From Cyclobacterium roseum (GTDB taxonomy: Bacteria; Bacteroidota; Bacteroidia; Cytophagales; Cyclobacteriaceae): DNA of 64,000 bases. Each line of letters opens with the position of its first letter. The stretch's first letter is position 1. Below, piece after piece: positions 37,402 to 46,913 of the stretch. Below the pieces are notes generated by a model. That model had not been told where the DNA came from and did no database searches. It saw nothing but the letters and a program-made list of their open reading frames with translations. Location of the stretch: assembly GCF_010119225.1 (NCBI RefSeq), contig NZ_WNKF01000019.1:44428-108427 (forward strand), in the 5' to 3' direction. The position numbers were made by a program, and so were the translations under genes.

Positions 37402-39204
37402 TTAATAAATGAATTCACCGGCTAGCACATACTCCTCCAATAGGGGCCTGTTAATTTCCCGGGTCAGGTATTTTTCTATAAGCAAGCTGGCGGTACTTGC
37501 CGCGGCCCGTCCCCCCCATCCGGCATTTTCCACGTATACGGCTATCGCAATTTGGGGGTCTTCTTTGGGGGCGAAGGCGATGAAGACGGAATGGTCCTCT
37601 CCTGCGGGATTTTGGGCAGTACCCGTTTTACCGGCAATGGCGATGTCATCCATGATGGCTCTTGCGGCAGTTCCTGATAATGCGGCGGCCATGGCATCCT
37701 GAACCATGTCAAAGTGCACCGAATCGATGCCGGTGTATCTTTTTGTTTTAAATCTATCCGGAATTCTGGAGGGGTCACCATTGATCGCTTTGATAAGATG
37801 AGGGGTATAGTAATATCCCTTATTGGCAAATATGGCGGCCAGATTTGCCATCTGAAGGGGAGTGACCAGCATCTCACCTTGTCCGATAGAAAGCGAATAG
37901 ATGGTGGAATATTTCCAGCGGTTTTCACCATATATCCGATCGTAGAGCTGGCTGGAGGGAATAGAGCCACCTTTTTCCCCATGCAAATCGATTCCCAGAC
38001 GATCCCCAAGTCCAAATTTCAAGACTGACTCCCTCCAATTATCTAATCCTATCCGTGTGTCCGTATAGGTATTTTGGGATACTTCGCGATTGATAATTTG
38101 CCGAAAAGCCTGGTGGTAGTAAGGGTTGCAGGAGTTGCGGATAGCACCGAAAAGGTTTACCGGACTCGGGTGGTTATGGCAATTCACCAAAGATCGGTTA
38201 CAGGCAAAGGTGGTGTTGGGAGTAAGTATGCCTTCCTGCAATCCGATCAGGGATTGTACAATTTTGAAAATGGACCCGGGAGGGTACATGGCCATGATAG
38301 GCCTGTTAAACAGCGGTTTTTCAGGGTCAAGATTTAGCTTTTGGTAATTTTCTCCAAACTTGGCTCCCGTGAGAATATTGGGGTCGTAAACCGGGGCAGA
38401 AATCATAGTCAGGATTTCTCCCGATTTTGGTTCAATGGCTACTACCGAACCTCGCTTACCGGTCATGAGTTTTTCTCCGTATACTTGTAATTCCAGGTCC
38501 AGCGTTGCCTGGAGGTTTTCCCCGGCGATGGATAGGGTGTCGAGATCCCCATTTTTAAAGGCACCCTTATCGATCCCTCTGACATTCACCAATTTGTATT
38601 TGGCCCCCTTTTTTCCCCGAAGGTCCGGCTCGTAATAAGATTCAATGCCACTTAAGCCTACGTAGTCCCCCTGGGTGTAATACCCGGAACTATCACGCGC
38701 CAGCTGAGGAGCATTGATTTCTCCGATGTAGCCCAGGGCATTGGATGCGGCAGATTGAGGATAGGCCCGCACAGATCGTGTCATGACAAACAGCCCTTTA
38801 TAATCAATTAGAAAATCTTGAACCCGTGCAAACTCTTCATTTGAAATTTGCTTGATCAAAGGGGAGGGTTTTACCCAGGAATAATTTTTAGCGGCGTTAA
38901 AATTGGTAACCAATGACTGCTTTTCTATGCCGAAAAGCTCGCAAAACCGGGCGGTATCCTGCAGGTGAAATTCCCTGGGAATGACCATCAGGTCAAAAAC
39001 CGGGTCATTAAAAACCAAAAGGGAATTGTTTCGATCATAGACCAAGCCCCGATACGGATGATCCACAACCCGTTGAATGGCATTTCGTTCGGCCTTTCGC
39101 AGGTAACTGTCATCGGTGACCTGAATCAAAAATAATTTCCCCAAAAGTACGAACGCTATCAGCCCAATAGTGACCGCAACTACCAACGACCTGCCTGTAT
39201 ACAT
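37402..39204 (-). CDS. mrdA: penicillin-binding protein 2
   Basis: Transpeptidase that cross-links wall with RodA. 600 residues: one N-terminal membrane helix (about 8-25), a dimerisation domain (about 50-225) and a transpeptidase domain. Seen: active-site tetrad SxxK in PPGSIFKIVQS (about 300-310), SxN as RNSCNPYYHQ (about 355-365), and KTG in AGKTGTAQNPAGEDHS (about 530-545). One base separates it from rodA and mreD on either side. Confidence 0.95.
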   Translation of the reverse strand: MYTGRSLVVAVTIGLIAFVLLGKLFLIQVTDDSYLRKAERNAIQRVVDHPYRGLVYDRNNSLLVFNDPVFDLMVIPREFHLQDTARFCELFGIEKQSLVTNFNAAKNYSWVKPSPLIKQISNEEFARVQDFLIDYKGLFVMTRSVRAYPQSAASNALGYIGEINAPQLARDSSGYYTQGDYVGLSGIESYYEPDLRGKKGAKYKLVNVRGIDKGAFKNGDLDTLSIAGENLQATLDLELQVYGEKLMTGKRGSVVAIEPKSGEILTMISAPVYDPNILTGAKFGENYQKLNLDPEKPLFNRPIMAMYPPGSIFKIVQSLIGLQEGILTPNTTFACNRSLVNCHNHPSPVNLFGAIRNSCNPYYHQAFRQIINREVSQNTYTDTRIGLDNWRESVLKFGLGDRLGIDLHGEKGGSIPSSQLYDRIYGENRWKYSTIYSLSIGQGEMLVTPLQMANLAAIFANKGYYYTPHLIKAINGDPSRIPDRFKTKRYTGIDSVHFDMVQDAMAAALSGTAARAIMDDIAIAGKTGTAQNPAGEDHSVFIAFAPKEDPQIAIAVYVENAGWGGRAAASTASLLIEKYLTREINRPLLEEYVLAGEFIY

Positions 39205-39726
39205 TTAAATTACCCTTTCTTTTTTATAAAATAGTGCCTGCACGATGGCACCGACAATAAAAGTAAACGCCGTGCTGCTTAGTACTCTTATAACGACTGG
39301 CATGTACAATTCTGTTCCTAAACTATCGATATAAAAAAATAATAGATGATGTAAGAGTAAAAGCGGCAGGCTGTAAAAGATAAACCATCCCATACCCATG
39401 TTCAAAAAGGTAGGAGGGACGTTGTCATCGTATCCTCCCGTCGGAGTATTTACCTTTATCCATGGGTTCCGAATAAATCCTAAAAAAACGGCACTGGCCG
39501 CATGCATTCCTAGGCTATCGTAGAATAAGTCGATCAATAGCCCCATACAAAATCCAATGAGCATCAACGGAATCGTAGGCATTTCGTGTGGAAGGCTTAA
39601 AATGAAAAAGGCGTAGAGGAAACAAAAGGCGTATCCAAACAATACCAAATCCTTCAAGATGAAAATCTGAACCAGAAAATATAAAATAAAACTAAGGCTA
39701 TATTTAAAAATCTTACCTGTGCTCAT
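39205..39726 (-). CDS. mreD: rod shape-determining protein MreD
   Basis: Small hydrophobic partner of MreC. 173 residues, about five helices; the sequence is weakly conserved, and the call rests on size, hydrophobicity and position between mreC and pbp2. A stretch such as FCMGLLIDLFYDSLGMHAASAVFLGFIRNPWI (about 58-90) is MreD-like. The start overlaps the mreC stop by four bases. Confidence 0.85.
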   Translation of the reverse strand: MSTGKIFKYSLSFILYFLVQIFILKDLVLFGYAFCFLYAFFILSLPHEMPTIPLMLIGFCMGLLIDLFYDSLGMHAASAVFLGFIRNPWIKVNTPTGGYDDNVPPTFLNMGMGWFIFYSLPLLLLHHLLFFYIDSLGTELYMPVVIRVLSSTAFTFIVGAIVQALFYKKERVI

Positions 39727-40556
39727 GGTTGCGGGTTCATAGGTTCGGTTTCCAAACTATCCAACTCCTCCCGAAGGTCGTTTTCTACCAGGTAGACAAA
39801 ATTCAAGGTACTGAAATCCGCACTCAGGCTAATGGTAATGTCCAGGTAGTTGGTTTCGCTTCCCGGATTGGCCTCTTTGACCCTCCCGATGGAAATCCCT
39901 TCGGGAAAAACAGCATTATACCCCGAGGTGACGATCTCCTGGCCGGGAGCCACTTCTACATGGCGTGGCACATACAATAGTTTGGCTTCGTCCGATTTTC
40001 TTCCATCCCATTTGGTTGACGCAATGACTTCTGTGTCTTTAATCTTGGAGGAAATCAACAGGTCGGTATGCAATAACGAGATTACCGAGGAAAAATGATT
40101 GCTGGTACCTTTCACCCTGCCGATCACTCCTTGCCCATTAAAAACCCCCATTCCTTCTTTGATCCCATGTAGGGACCCCTTATTTAAAGTCAGGTAGTTT
40201 TGACTTTGATGAATGGAATTATTGATCACCCTTGCCGACCAGAATTCAAAAGAATTAGCCAGGGTACTATCCATTATTAATTCCGTGGAATCCTTAACCG
40301 GGGTTAATTCATCCAGGCGATTGAGTAGAGAAGCGTTTTTTTCGGCTAGCGATCGATTTACGGAATACAAGGAAAAATAGGACATAAAGTTGGTTTTAAC
40401 CGACAGTATACTTCCGGTCAGCTTATTGCTGCTGTTAAAAAAAACCGCTCCCTGAGGTGAATTATGGGTAAAAACGATCCCTACTGCCAACAACTCCAGG
40501 ACAAGAAAAAGAATGAGTGCCCTTAGTCTGTATAAAAATAAAAATATTTGCTGCAT
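39723..40556 (-). CDS. mreC: rod shape-determining protein MreC
   Basis: Periplasmic scaffold of the elongasome. 277 residues: short cytoplasmic start, one membrane helix (about 12-30), a coiled coil (about 65-85) and the MreC beta domains with RVINNSIHQSQNYLTLNKGSLHGIKEGMGVFNGQGVIGRV (about 105-150). Ends with a short tail rich in Glu, Pro. Lies between mreB and mreD. Confidence 0.93.
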   Translation of the reverse strand: MQQIFLFLYRLRALILFLVLELLAVGIVFTHNSPQGAVFFNSSNKLTGSILSVKTNFMSYFSLYSVNRSLAEKNASLLNRLDELTPVKDSTELIMDSTLANSFEFWSARVINNSIHQSQNYLTLNKGSLHGIKEGMGVFNGQGVIGRVKGTSNHFSSVISLLHTDLLISSKIKDTEVIASTKWDGRKSDEAKLLYVPRHVEVAPGQEIVTSGYNAVFPEGISIGRVKEANPGSETNYLDITISLSADFSTLNFVYLVENDLREELDSLETEPMNPQP

Positions 40557-40563
40557 TCTATTT

Positions 40564-41592
40564 TTACGTCATGAGTACTGTTCTGAAATTATTGATGTTT
40601 TTTAATGCATTTCCGGTGCCTCTAACCACTGCTCTGAGCGGATCTTCGGCTATGTGAATCGGCAATTTCGTCTTTTGATGCAACCTTCTGTCCAGGCCTT
40701 TGAGTAATGCGCCGCCACCGGTAAGGTGAATGCCATTGTCGTAGATGTCAGCGGATAGTTCGGGTGGGGCTATTTCCAGTGCCTTAAGTACCGCTTCCTC
40801 AATTTTGGAAACCGATTTATCCAAAGCAAAGGCTATTTCAGAATAAGAAACCTTGATTACCTTTGGGATTCCCGTCATCAAGTCCCTGCCACGAATTTCA
40901 TAATCTTCCGGCGCATCGTCTAATTCCGTCAATGCCGAACCGATGGCAATTTTCACCTTCTCCGCAGACCTTTCTCCAATCAATAAGTTATGCTGCCGTC
41001 GCATGTAATCCAAGATGTCTTTGGTGAAGGTGTCACCTGCCACCCGAATCGATTGGTCAGCAACAATTCCTGACAATGCTATTAAGGCAATTTCGGTGGT
41101 TCCCCCTCCAATATCCACGATCATGGATCCCATGGGCTTTTCTATATCTATTCCGATACCTATGGCTGCAGCGATCGGTTCGTAAATCATGTAGACTTCC
41201 TTGCCCCCCGCATGTTCGGCAGAATCCCGTACCGCTCTTTTCTCTACCTCTGTAATTCCGGAAGGAATGCAAATGACCATTCGGTGCGATTGGGGAAACA
41301 TACCCTTGTTATGTCCGGGAATCATTTTAATTAGTCCCCGGATCATCTGCTCGGCGGCATAAAAGTCGGCAATTACGCCGTCTTTTAGCGGGCGAATGGT
41401 TTTGATATTTTCATGCGTTTTTTCATGCATGTTCATGGCCTCTCTGCCCACTGCCAAGACCTTATTATTGGTTTTGTCTATGGCGATAATGGACGGTTCG
41501 TCCACCACAATTTTTTCTTTATGAATAATAAGTGTATTGGCTGTCCCCAAATCAATGGCAATGTCACTGGAAAAAAAGTCAAATAATCCCAT
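40564..41592 (-). CDS. mreB: rod shape-determining protein MreB
   Basis: Bacterial actin that guides cell-wall synthesis. 342 residues. Seen: phosphate-1 region DIAIDLGTANTLIIHKEKIVVDEPS (about 10-34), phosphate-2 IVDIGGGTTEIALIALSGIV (about 160-180), and HLTGGGALLKGLDRRLHQKT (about 290-310). First gene of the cluster; a matching -7 box lies about 80 bases upstream. Confidence 0.97.
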   Translation of the reverse strand: MGLFDFFSSDIAIDLGTANTLIIHKEKIVVDEPSIIAIDKTNNKVLAVGREAMNMHEKTHENIKTIRPLKDGVIADFYAAEQMIRGLIKMIPGHNKGMFPQSHRMVICIPSGITEVEKRAVRDSAEHAGGKEVYMIYEPIAAAIGIGIDIEKPMGSMIVDIGGGTTEIALIALSGIVADQSIRVAGDTFTKDILDYMRRQHNLLIGERSAEKVKIAIGSALTELDDAPEDYEIRGRDLMTGIPKVIKVSYSEIAFALDKSVSKIEEAVLKALEIAPPELSADIYDNGIHLTGGGALLKGLDRRLHQKTKLPIHIAEDPLRAVVRGTGNALKNINNFRTVLMT

Positions 41593-41670
41593 CTTGGTCT
41601 TTTCTAAATTAAATGATTATTGTTCCTTTAAAGGTAGCATATTTCAGTCCTTTAAAAGAACGGGTGCCTG

Positions 41671-41678
41671 CAAAAATA
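41671..41678 (-). promoter_or_regulatory. candidate -7 box for the mre cluster
   Basis: Minus-strand TATTTTTG agrees fully with TAnnTTTG and would start a transcript about 72 bases before mreB. No clear -33 TTTG at 19-20 bases, so the claim is modest. Confidence 0.35.
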
Positions 41679-41740
41679 GTATCTTATTTCGGATTTATTC
41701 CTTAATGCATTCCCCTATTTATTCTTAGTAGCGGCAAAAC

Positions 41741-41775
41741 CAAAAAAAGTCCGTAAGCATGTGCGCATGCTTCGG
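41741..41775 (-). terminator. terminator after purH
   Basis: On the minus strand a stem of about ten pairs with one bulge (seven of them consecutive, AAGCATG with CATGCTT, four-base loop) is followed two bases on by seven T. It lies 57 bases past the purH stop, oriented for purH. Confidence 0.78.
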
Positions 41776-41831
41776 AAATTTTCTTCGATTTCTACCTAAT
41801 TAGAAGCAATTAACCGGAGAAGACCCCCAAA

Positions 41832-43358
41832 TCAATGTTTGAAGTGCCTGATACCTGTCATGACCATGCTCATGCCGTGGGCATCACAGTACGCAATACT
41901 ATCCTTGTCTTTTATTGACCCACCGGGCTGCACTACCGCACGAATACCTGCTTGATCCGCTATCTCCACGCAATCAGGGAACGGGAAAAAGGCATCCGAT
42001 GCCATCACGGCTTCTTTCAGGTCAAACCCGAAAGCCCTGGCTTTTTCAATGGCCTGCTTCAAGGCATCCACCCGGCTGGTTTGTCCTACTCCGCTGGAAA
42101 ATAGCTGGTCTTTATTACTCAAGACAATGGTATTGGATTTGGTATGTTTGCAAATTTTCAAAGAAAACACCAAGGCATCCATTTCATCGGCAGTCGGAGC
42201 TTTTTTTGTGGCCAGTTGAAATTCGGTTTTGCTTTCTGTCTTCAAATCCTTGTCCTGCTGCACATAACCATTTAATAAGGTCTTTACCTGATCGGTTCCT
42301 TGCAGTTTTATTTTCTGCTTTAAAAGAATACGATTTTTTTTGCCCTTTAATACCTTCAAGGCATCTTCGTCAAATTCCGGTGCAATCAGCACTTCAAAAA
42401 ACAAACCATGCATGGCTTCTGCCGCTGGCAGGTCTACGGGTTGGTTGGTGATCAAAACCCCACCGAATGCGGAAAGGGTGTCTGCAGCAAAAGCCTTTTC
42501 GTACGCCTCTTTGACTGTTTGGCCGAGGGCCACACCGCAGGCATTGGTATGCTTGAGTATGGCAAAAGCAGTTTCCCCCGGAAATTCTTCGATCAAAGCT
42601 ACCGCTGCATCCACATCCACCAGGTTATTGTACGATAATTCCTTGCCATTTAACTGCTCAAATAAATCTTCCAGATTCCCATAAAAATGAGCGCTTTGAT
42701 GTGGGTTTTCCCCGTAGCGTAGTTGCTTGGATTTTTCTTCACTGATTTTCAGCGCAGGAATGCTTTCTTCCCGATTGAAGTAATTAAAAATCTGGGTGTC
42801 ATAGTGGGAGGAAACATTAAATGCCCGGGCAGCGAAATACCTGCGATCACTGCTTGAAAGCGACCCGTTCTGCGTCCTTAGCTTTTCTTCCAGGTCACCA
42901 TATTGATCACGGGAGGCAATGATTGTTACATCTTGAAAGTTTTTAGCTGCTGCCCGTATCAATGCAATGCCTCCGATGTCTATTTTTTCGATAATGGCTT
43001 CCTCAGACGCTCCGGAGGCTACGGTTTCTTCAAAAGGGTAAAGGTCTACAATGACCAGGTCAATGGCCGGAATAGCGTATTCTTCAGCCTGCGCAAGATC
43101 ATCTTCGTTGGCTCTGCGGTGCAAAATCCCTCCAAAAATTTTGGGATGAAGCGTTTTAACCCTGCCACCAAAAATGGAGGGGTATCCCGTTAGTTCTTCG
43201 ACGGGCATTACTTCGGCACCTTGATCCTGAATGAATTTTTGAGTCCCTCCGGTGGAGTAAATCTTGACACCATTTTTCTTCAAAAGGTCAATAATGGGTT
43301 CAAGGTTATCTTTATAATAAACAGATATGAGCGCAGATTGTATTTTTTTTTCAGCCAT
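41832..43358 (-). CDS. purH: bifunctional AICAR transformylase / IMP cyclohydrolase
   Basis: Last two steps of inosine monophosphate synthesis. 508 residues from the ATG at 43358 (MAEKKIQSALISVYYKDN); the open frame starts at 43418, but the added 20 residues are unlike the family. Seen: N-terminal MGS-like IMP cyclohydrolase domain with ALISVYYKDNLEPI, IYSTGGTQKFI and GGRVKTLHPKIFGGIL; C-terminal AICARFT domain with RYGENPHQSA, KHTNACGVALG (about 255) and SDAFFPFPDCV. purN lies 130 bp upstream on the same strand. Confidence 0.96.
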   Translation of the reverse strand: MAEKKIQSALISVYYKDNLEPIIDLLKKNGVKIYSTGGTQKFIQDQGAEVMPVEELTGYPSIFGGRVKTLHPKIFGGILHRRANEDDLAQAEEYAIPAIDLVIVDLYPFEETVASGASEEAIIEKIDIGGIALIRAAAKNFQDVTIIASRDQYGDLEEKLRTQNGSLSSSDRRYFAARAFNVSSHYDTQIFNYFNREESIPALKISEEKSKQLRYGENPHQSAHFYGNLEDLFEQLNGKELSYNNLVDVDAAVALIEEFPGETAFAILKHTNACGVALGQTVKEAYEKAFAADTLSAFGGVLITNQPVDLPAAEAMHGLFFEVLIAPEFDEDALKVLKGKKNRILLKQKIKLQGTDQVKTLLNGYVQQDKDLKTESKTEFQLATKKAPTADEMDALVFSLKICKHTKSNTIVLSNKDQLFSSGVGQTSRVDALKQAIEKARAFGFDLKEAVMASDAFFPFPDCVEIADQAGIRAVVQPGGSIKDKDSIAYCDAHGMSMVMTGIRHFKH

Positions 43359-43491
43359 CAGGTATGTTATTTTTTTTGTTTTCCGTTTTTGGTAGTCGAT
43401 GCATTTGCAGGATCCCAATAAACCGGAAATATCGTTGGTGATTTTGATTTTAAATTTCTTTTAAGGAGGCAAAGGTAGGAAAATCAGGGCA

Positions 43492-44049
43492 TTAAATCAG
43501 GCTTTCGATCACATTTGGATAGTATTTGTGTTCCAGTTCGTGAACTTTATCGGCGATCTGTTCGGGACTATCCTCTTTGTCAATGGCAACAGCCGCTTGA
43601 AAAATAATTTTTCCCTCATCATAATTTTCGTTCACCAAATGGATGGTAATTCCGGTTTCCTCATTTCCGGCATTTTTGACAGCCTCGTGAACACGCATAC
43701 CGTACATCCCTTTACCCCCGTAGTTGGGAAGTAAGGCAGGATGTATGTTGACCATTTTGTCCGGAAACATCCGAATCAAGTCCACGGGGATTTGAAGCAA
43801 AAACCCTGCAAGTATCACAAAGTCAACCTTATATTTAACCAACTCCGCAGCTACTGCTCCATTTTCCAGCTCGGATTTCGAAAAAATTAGGGTAGGAACA
43901 TTGAATTTTTTCGCTCTTTCCAGTACCCATGCATTTTTTTTATTGGAAGCGACCAATACAATTTTCCCTTTTTGAGAGGCCTGGAAGTATTCCATGATTT
44001 TTTGGGCGTTGGTGCCGCTTCCTGAAGCGAGAATGGCAAGGTTTTTCAA
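43492..44049 (-). CDS. purN: phosphoribosylglycinamide formyltransferase
   Basis: Third step of purine synthesis, formyl-THF dependent. 185 residues. Seen: LASGSGTNAQKIMEYF (about 7-22), catalytic set of N in VNIHPALLPNYGGKG (about 103-117), H in TGITIHLVNENYDEGKII (about 133-150) and the aspartate of that same motif. Same strand as purH, gap of 133 bp which holds the short purH leader. Confidence 0.95.
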   Translation of the reverse strand: MKNLAILASGSGTNAQKIMEYFQASQKGKIVLVASNKKNAWVLERAKKFNVPTLIFSKSELENGAVAAELVKYKVDFVILAGFLLQIPVDLIRMFPDKMVNIHPALLPNYGGKGMYGMRVHEAVKNAGNEETGITIHLVNENYDEGKIIFQAAVAIDKEDSPEQIADKVHELEHKYYPNVIESLI

Positions 44050-44125
44050 GATCTGCTAAATTTAGTTAGGTGATAAAATGATATGAAAAAAAGAATTTCT
44101 AATACGCAAGGGAATCCAGCTGGAT

Positions 44126-45067
44126 TTATTCAGCAGGAAAATGGACGGCTACTTCCGGATGCATGGTGTAAAAACGAAATTGAGAACCATCATGAACCAG
44201 GATCCCGCTGGACTTATTATCCCCCATGATGGGGTTCTGAGGATATTTGGTCCATTTAACCAGGTCTTTGGAGACGGCTACATTCATGGTCCAGTCACTC
44301 CAGTCTTCGAGGGAAGTGCCGTGGTAATAGGCATAGTAGTGATCTTTGTATTTAATTACTTGATTTACAGCTACCCCATATTGATCGTAGGACTCAGGCC
44401 CCATTTGGATCACAGGATCATCTTGTACATTGGTCCAGGTAGTTAGATCCTCTGAAGTGGCCAGCCAGATTCCCTGATCGTTCCGTTCGTAAAAAAGGTA
44501 CCAGGTTCCGTTTTCCACCCATACGGTAGGGGTGCCGTAAGGGCCTTCACTCAATGGGGATCCGTCTACCTGGCGAATATCCAGGTTTCCCTGGTTTTCC
44601 CAGTGTATTTTGTCTGAAGATGTCAGCATTTTCGCGATGTCGTTTTTCCCCTCGGCAAACATATAGTACTTACCGTCCTGTTTCCACACCATCATGTCCT
44701 CCACCCAGCTTTCCTTGAAAATGGGATTACCTTCGTGCCGGTTCCATTGAAAACCGTCTTCGGAATGAGCGTAGCCAAGTTTCAGGATGGTATTCTCCTC
44801 GTAATCTTCAAATCCCGTGTACCACAGATGATACCCGTCAGCTTCTTTTAATATAAAACCCCGTTCCCTAATTCGGCGATCCCAGGTAGTTTCACCGGTA
44901 CCACTGAAGAGAGGGTTTCCGGGATGGGGAGTAAATTCGATAATCTCTTTGGGATAAGGTAAATTACCGTCAGTTTCACTACTTTCTCCGGTAGTGGAAT
45001 TAGACTGGCAGGCTCCAACCAGGGAACAAACCAAAAGTGCCAGGAACTGCATCAACGTGTTTTTCAT
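44126..45067 (-). CDS. lipoprotein with five-bladed beta-propeller glycosidase fold
   Basis: 313 residues with a lipoprotein signal (lipobox LVGAC, Cys20). Five repeats of the GH43/GH130-like kind follow, each with a G-x-x-x-S-x-D-x-x-x-W pattern, for example KLGYAHSEDGFQWNRHEGNPIF, AKMLTSSDKIHWENQGNL, WLATSEDLTTWTNVQ and VAVSKDLVKWTKYPQNPIMG. This fold includes hydrolases and phosphorylases of sugars, so a glycan role at the cell envelope is likely, but the substrate is open. It has no obvious link to its purine and prenyl neighbours. Confidence 0.75.
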   Translation of the reverse strand: MKNTLMQFLALLVCSLVGACQSNSTTGESSETDGNLPYPKEIIEFTPHPGNPLFSGTGETTWDRRIRERGFILKEADGYHLWYTGFEDYEENTILKLGYAHSEDGFQWNRHEGNPIFKESWVEDMMVWKQDGKYYMFAEGKNDIAKMLTSSDKIHWENQGNLDIRQVDGSPLSEGPYGTPTVWVENGTWYLFYERNDQGIWLATSEDLTTWTNVQDDPVIQMGPESYDQYGVAVNQVIKYKDHYYAYYHGTSLEDWSDWTMNVAVSKDLVKWTKYPQNPIMGDNKSSGILVHDGSQFRFYTMHPEVAVHFPAE

Positions 45068-45097
45068 ACCTCAATATAACGCAATTAATAGAAAAGA

Positions 45098-45970
45098 TTA
45101 AAGAAAGCCCATGCTAAGAATCCCGGTAAGCATCAGGATTTTGGAAAACGTACTTAATTCGGTGAAATGCACTTTCCTGTCGGCTTTGTATATTTTCACC
45201 ATAAACAGACCGAAGAACACGCTCAATCCGCTGAAATAAAGAAATAACAAGGGTTCGTTAATTTTAAATGTGACAAAGAGAATGGCACTGACAAACAGGA
45301 AAGCGATGAAAAAGATCACCTGCTTGGTTTTTCTAAAACCCAATACGATGGGTAGGGTGCGGCAACCGTGCTTCCGATCCCCATTTCGGTCTTCGATGTC
45401 TTTCAGTATTTCTCTGATTAAATTAATAAAAAAGGCAAACAGGGCATAGGTGAGTACCAAGAGCTCTGATTTTTGGTAGTAAAGGCCTACAATCCAAATT
45501 GCCAAACCGGTTAGAGCGGCCACGGTGAGATTGCCAATAAAGGGCAACCGTTTGAGTGAATTGCTGTAGAGCCAAAGTAGAAAGGCTGCCAGGAAGGTTA
45601 TGGCACCAATTTTTGGGTGGACCAGCATGCCCAAAGCAATTCCAATCAGGTTCATGGCCGTGTGCAGGATCATGACCATCCGCCGTTTCATTCCCTTTCC
45701 AATAATCACCGCCTTGGGTCGATTCACGTAGTCTATTTTTACGTCGTAATAGTCATTGATCATATACCCAGATGCCGTGAGAATTACCGTGGAGGTAATG
45801 AGCAGGTACAAATGGTAATCCAACAAAATAAATTCCCCGGAGCGAGTAGTGCCCACCAGAAAAAAGGCAGTCATTAACTGCGCAAAAGCAACCATGAGCA
45901 GGTTCTCCGGACGGATGATTTTCACAAACGCACGGAAGGTAAAAGTCGGAGAAGCCTGTTTGTTTTTCAT
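45098..45970 (-). CDS. UbiA-family prenyltransferase (geranylgeranylglycerol-phosphate transferase-like)
   Basis: Membrane prenyltransferase of about 290 residues, starting at 45970 (MKNKQASPTFTFRAFVKII); the open frame to 46060 would give 30 extra hydrophobic residues and run close to the next gene. Seen: first aspartate motif NDYYDVKIDYVNRPKAV (about 70-87) and second DIEDRNGDRKHGCRTLPI (about 180-197), each needed for Mg-diphosphate binding. Bacteroidota have a branch annotated as DGGGP synthase-like. The prenyl acceptor is uncertain: a lipid glycerol phosphate or a quinone precursor. Confidence 0.82.
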   Translation of the reverse strand: MKNKQASPTFTFRAFVKIIRPENLLMVAFAQLMTAFFLVGTTRSGEFILLDYHLYLLITSTVILTASGYMINDYYDVKIDYVNRPKAVIIGKGMKRRMVMILHTAMNLIGIALGMLVHPKIGAITFLAAFLLWLYSNSLKRLPFIGNLTVAALTGLAIWIVGLYYQKSELLVLTYALFAFFINLIREILKDIEDRNGDRKHGCRTLPIVLGFRKTKQVIFFIAFLFVSAILFVTFKINEPLLFLYFSGLSVFFGLFMVKIYKADRKVHFTELSTFSKILMLTGILSMGFL

Positions 45971-46069
45971 AATGCAAAATAACGACAATGGTATCAATAA
46001 GGGTAATATTTCCATGGAAAAAAAATCCACCATCAGCACTACAAAAAGGGAGGTAATCAATGGGTCATC

Positions 46070-46846
46070 CTATTGATTATCAAGGATATCCTGGGATACC
46101 ATCTGGTATATTTCTGCCCATTGTTCGTTGGTTGCTAAAAAGCGGAGGTGGTTTTCCAGGGTGTCGAAATCCCCTCGCACCGCAGGCCCTGTTTGGGAAG
46201 CTTTGGCCCCCATCTGCAGGGATTTATTAATTTGCTCGATGATCAGCGGTTTTAACATCTCAAAATCCAGTCCCTGCTGCCTCATCAATGCCTCGGCCAC
46301 CAATAGCATATGGTTGGTGAAATTGGACGCAAAAACAGCCGCCACGTGAATGGCACGGCGCTCAGATGATGGAACCAGATAATAGGGGGAAGAAAGGCTT
46401 TTGCAGAGGATTTTAAGTTTTTTTATTGTTTCGAATTCATCTGCTTCCAATAAAAAGGGCACCTCCTCAAACCCAATCTCCCGGCCTTTGGTTAAGCTTT
46501 GAAGTGGGTAGAGAATACCCGTGAAATCAGCCGAACTTTGGGCCAGAATATCCAGCGGCAGCACGCCACTTGTATGCAGCAGGGTACTGTTTTCAGGGAG
46601 TAATATCGCCTCTGCAATGCCTGCTACTGCTTGATCACTCACGGCGAGTATATAGATCCTGGCTGAACTTTCCGTAAAATCCAAGACATCGCATGCCTCC
46701 GTGCCATAAAGTCGGGATGAAAGTTTTTCAGCAGCAGCTAAATCTCTCCCATAGATTTCTGAAATGACGTGTCCGCCATTTTCCAGTGCGGAAGAAAGGT
46801 GATAGGCCACATTTCCAGTACCAATAATTGCAATTGTGAACTTCAT
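46070..46846 (-). CDS. DUF2520 / Rossmann-fold protein (ProC-like)
   Basis: 258 residues. N-terminal NAD(P)-binding domain with TIAIIGTGNVAYHLSSALENGGHVI (about 3-27), followed by a DUF2520 helical domain (about 125-250) with SSERRAIHVAAVFASNFTNHMLLVAEALM. Related to pyrroline-5-carboxylate reductase and 2-dehydropantoate reductases, but function is not established. Between the UbiA gene and ccmF. Confidence 0.8.
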   Translation of the reverse strand: MKFTIAIIGTGNVAYHLSSALENGGHVISEIYGRDLAAAEKLSSRLYGTEACDVLDFTESSARIYILAVSDQAVAGIAEAILLPENSTLLHTSGVLPLDILAQSSADFTGILYPLQSLTKGREIGFEEVPFLLEADEFETIKKLKILCKSLSSPYYLVPSSERRAIHVAAVFASNFTNHMLLVAEALMRQQGLDFEMLKPLIIEQINKSLQMGAKASQTGPAVRGDFDTLENHLRFLATNEQWAEIYQMVSQDILDNQ

Positions 46847-46856
46847 GCCTGAAAAG

Positions 46857-46890
46857 TAAAAAAATAACCCCTAATTCACATCAGGGGTTA
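46857..46890 (-). terminator. terminator after ccmF
   Basis: Minus strand: TAACCCCT/AGGGGTTA stem of eight pairs (46865-46872 with 46883-46890), ten-base loop, then a T run that on the plus strand is an A run at 46858-46864. It lies 23 bases past the ccmF stop. Confidence 0.82.
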
Positions 46891-46913
46891 AGTAAATTCT
46901 GAGTAGCGGCACG

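Noticed and set aside
41915..42451. 178-codon plus-strand frame inside purH
   Set aside because: Antisense to conserved AICARFT motifs; high Pro/Arg/Trp composition typical of a reverse-frame reading.
43359..43418. 20-residue N-terminal extension of purH
   Set aside because: Extra residues are cysteine- and lysine-rich and absent from the family; a normal start is at 43358.
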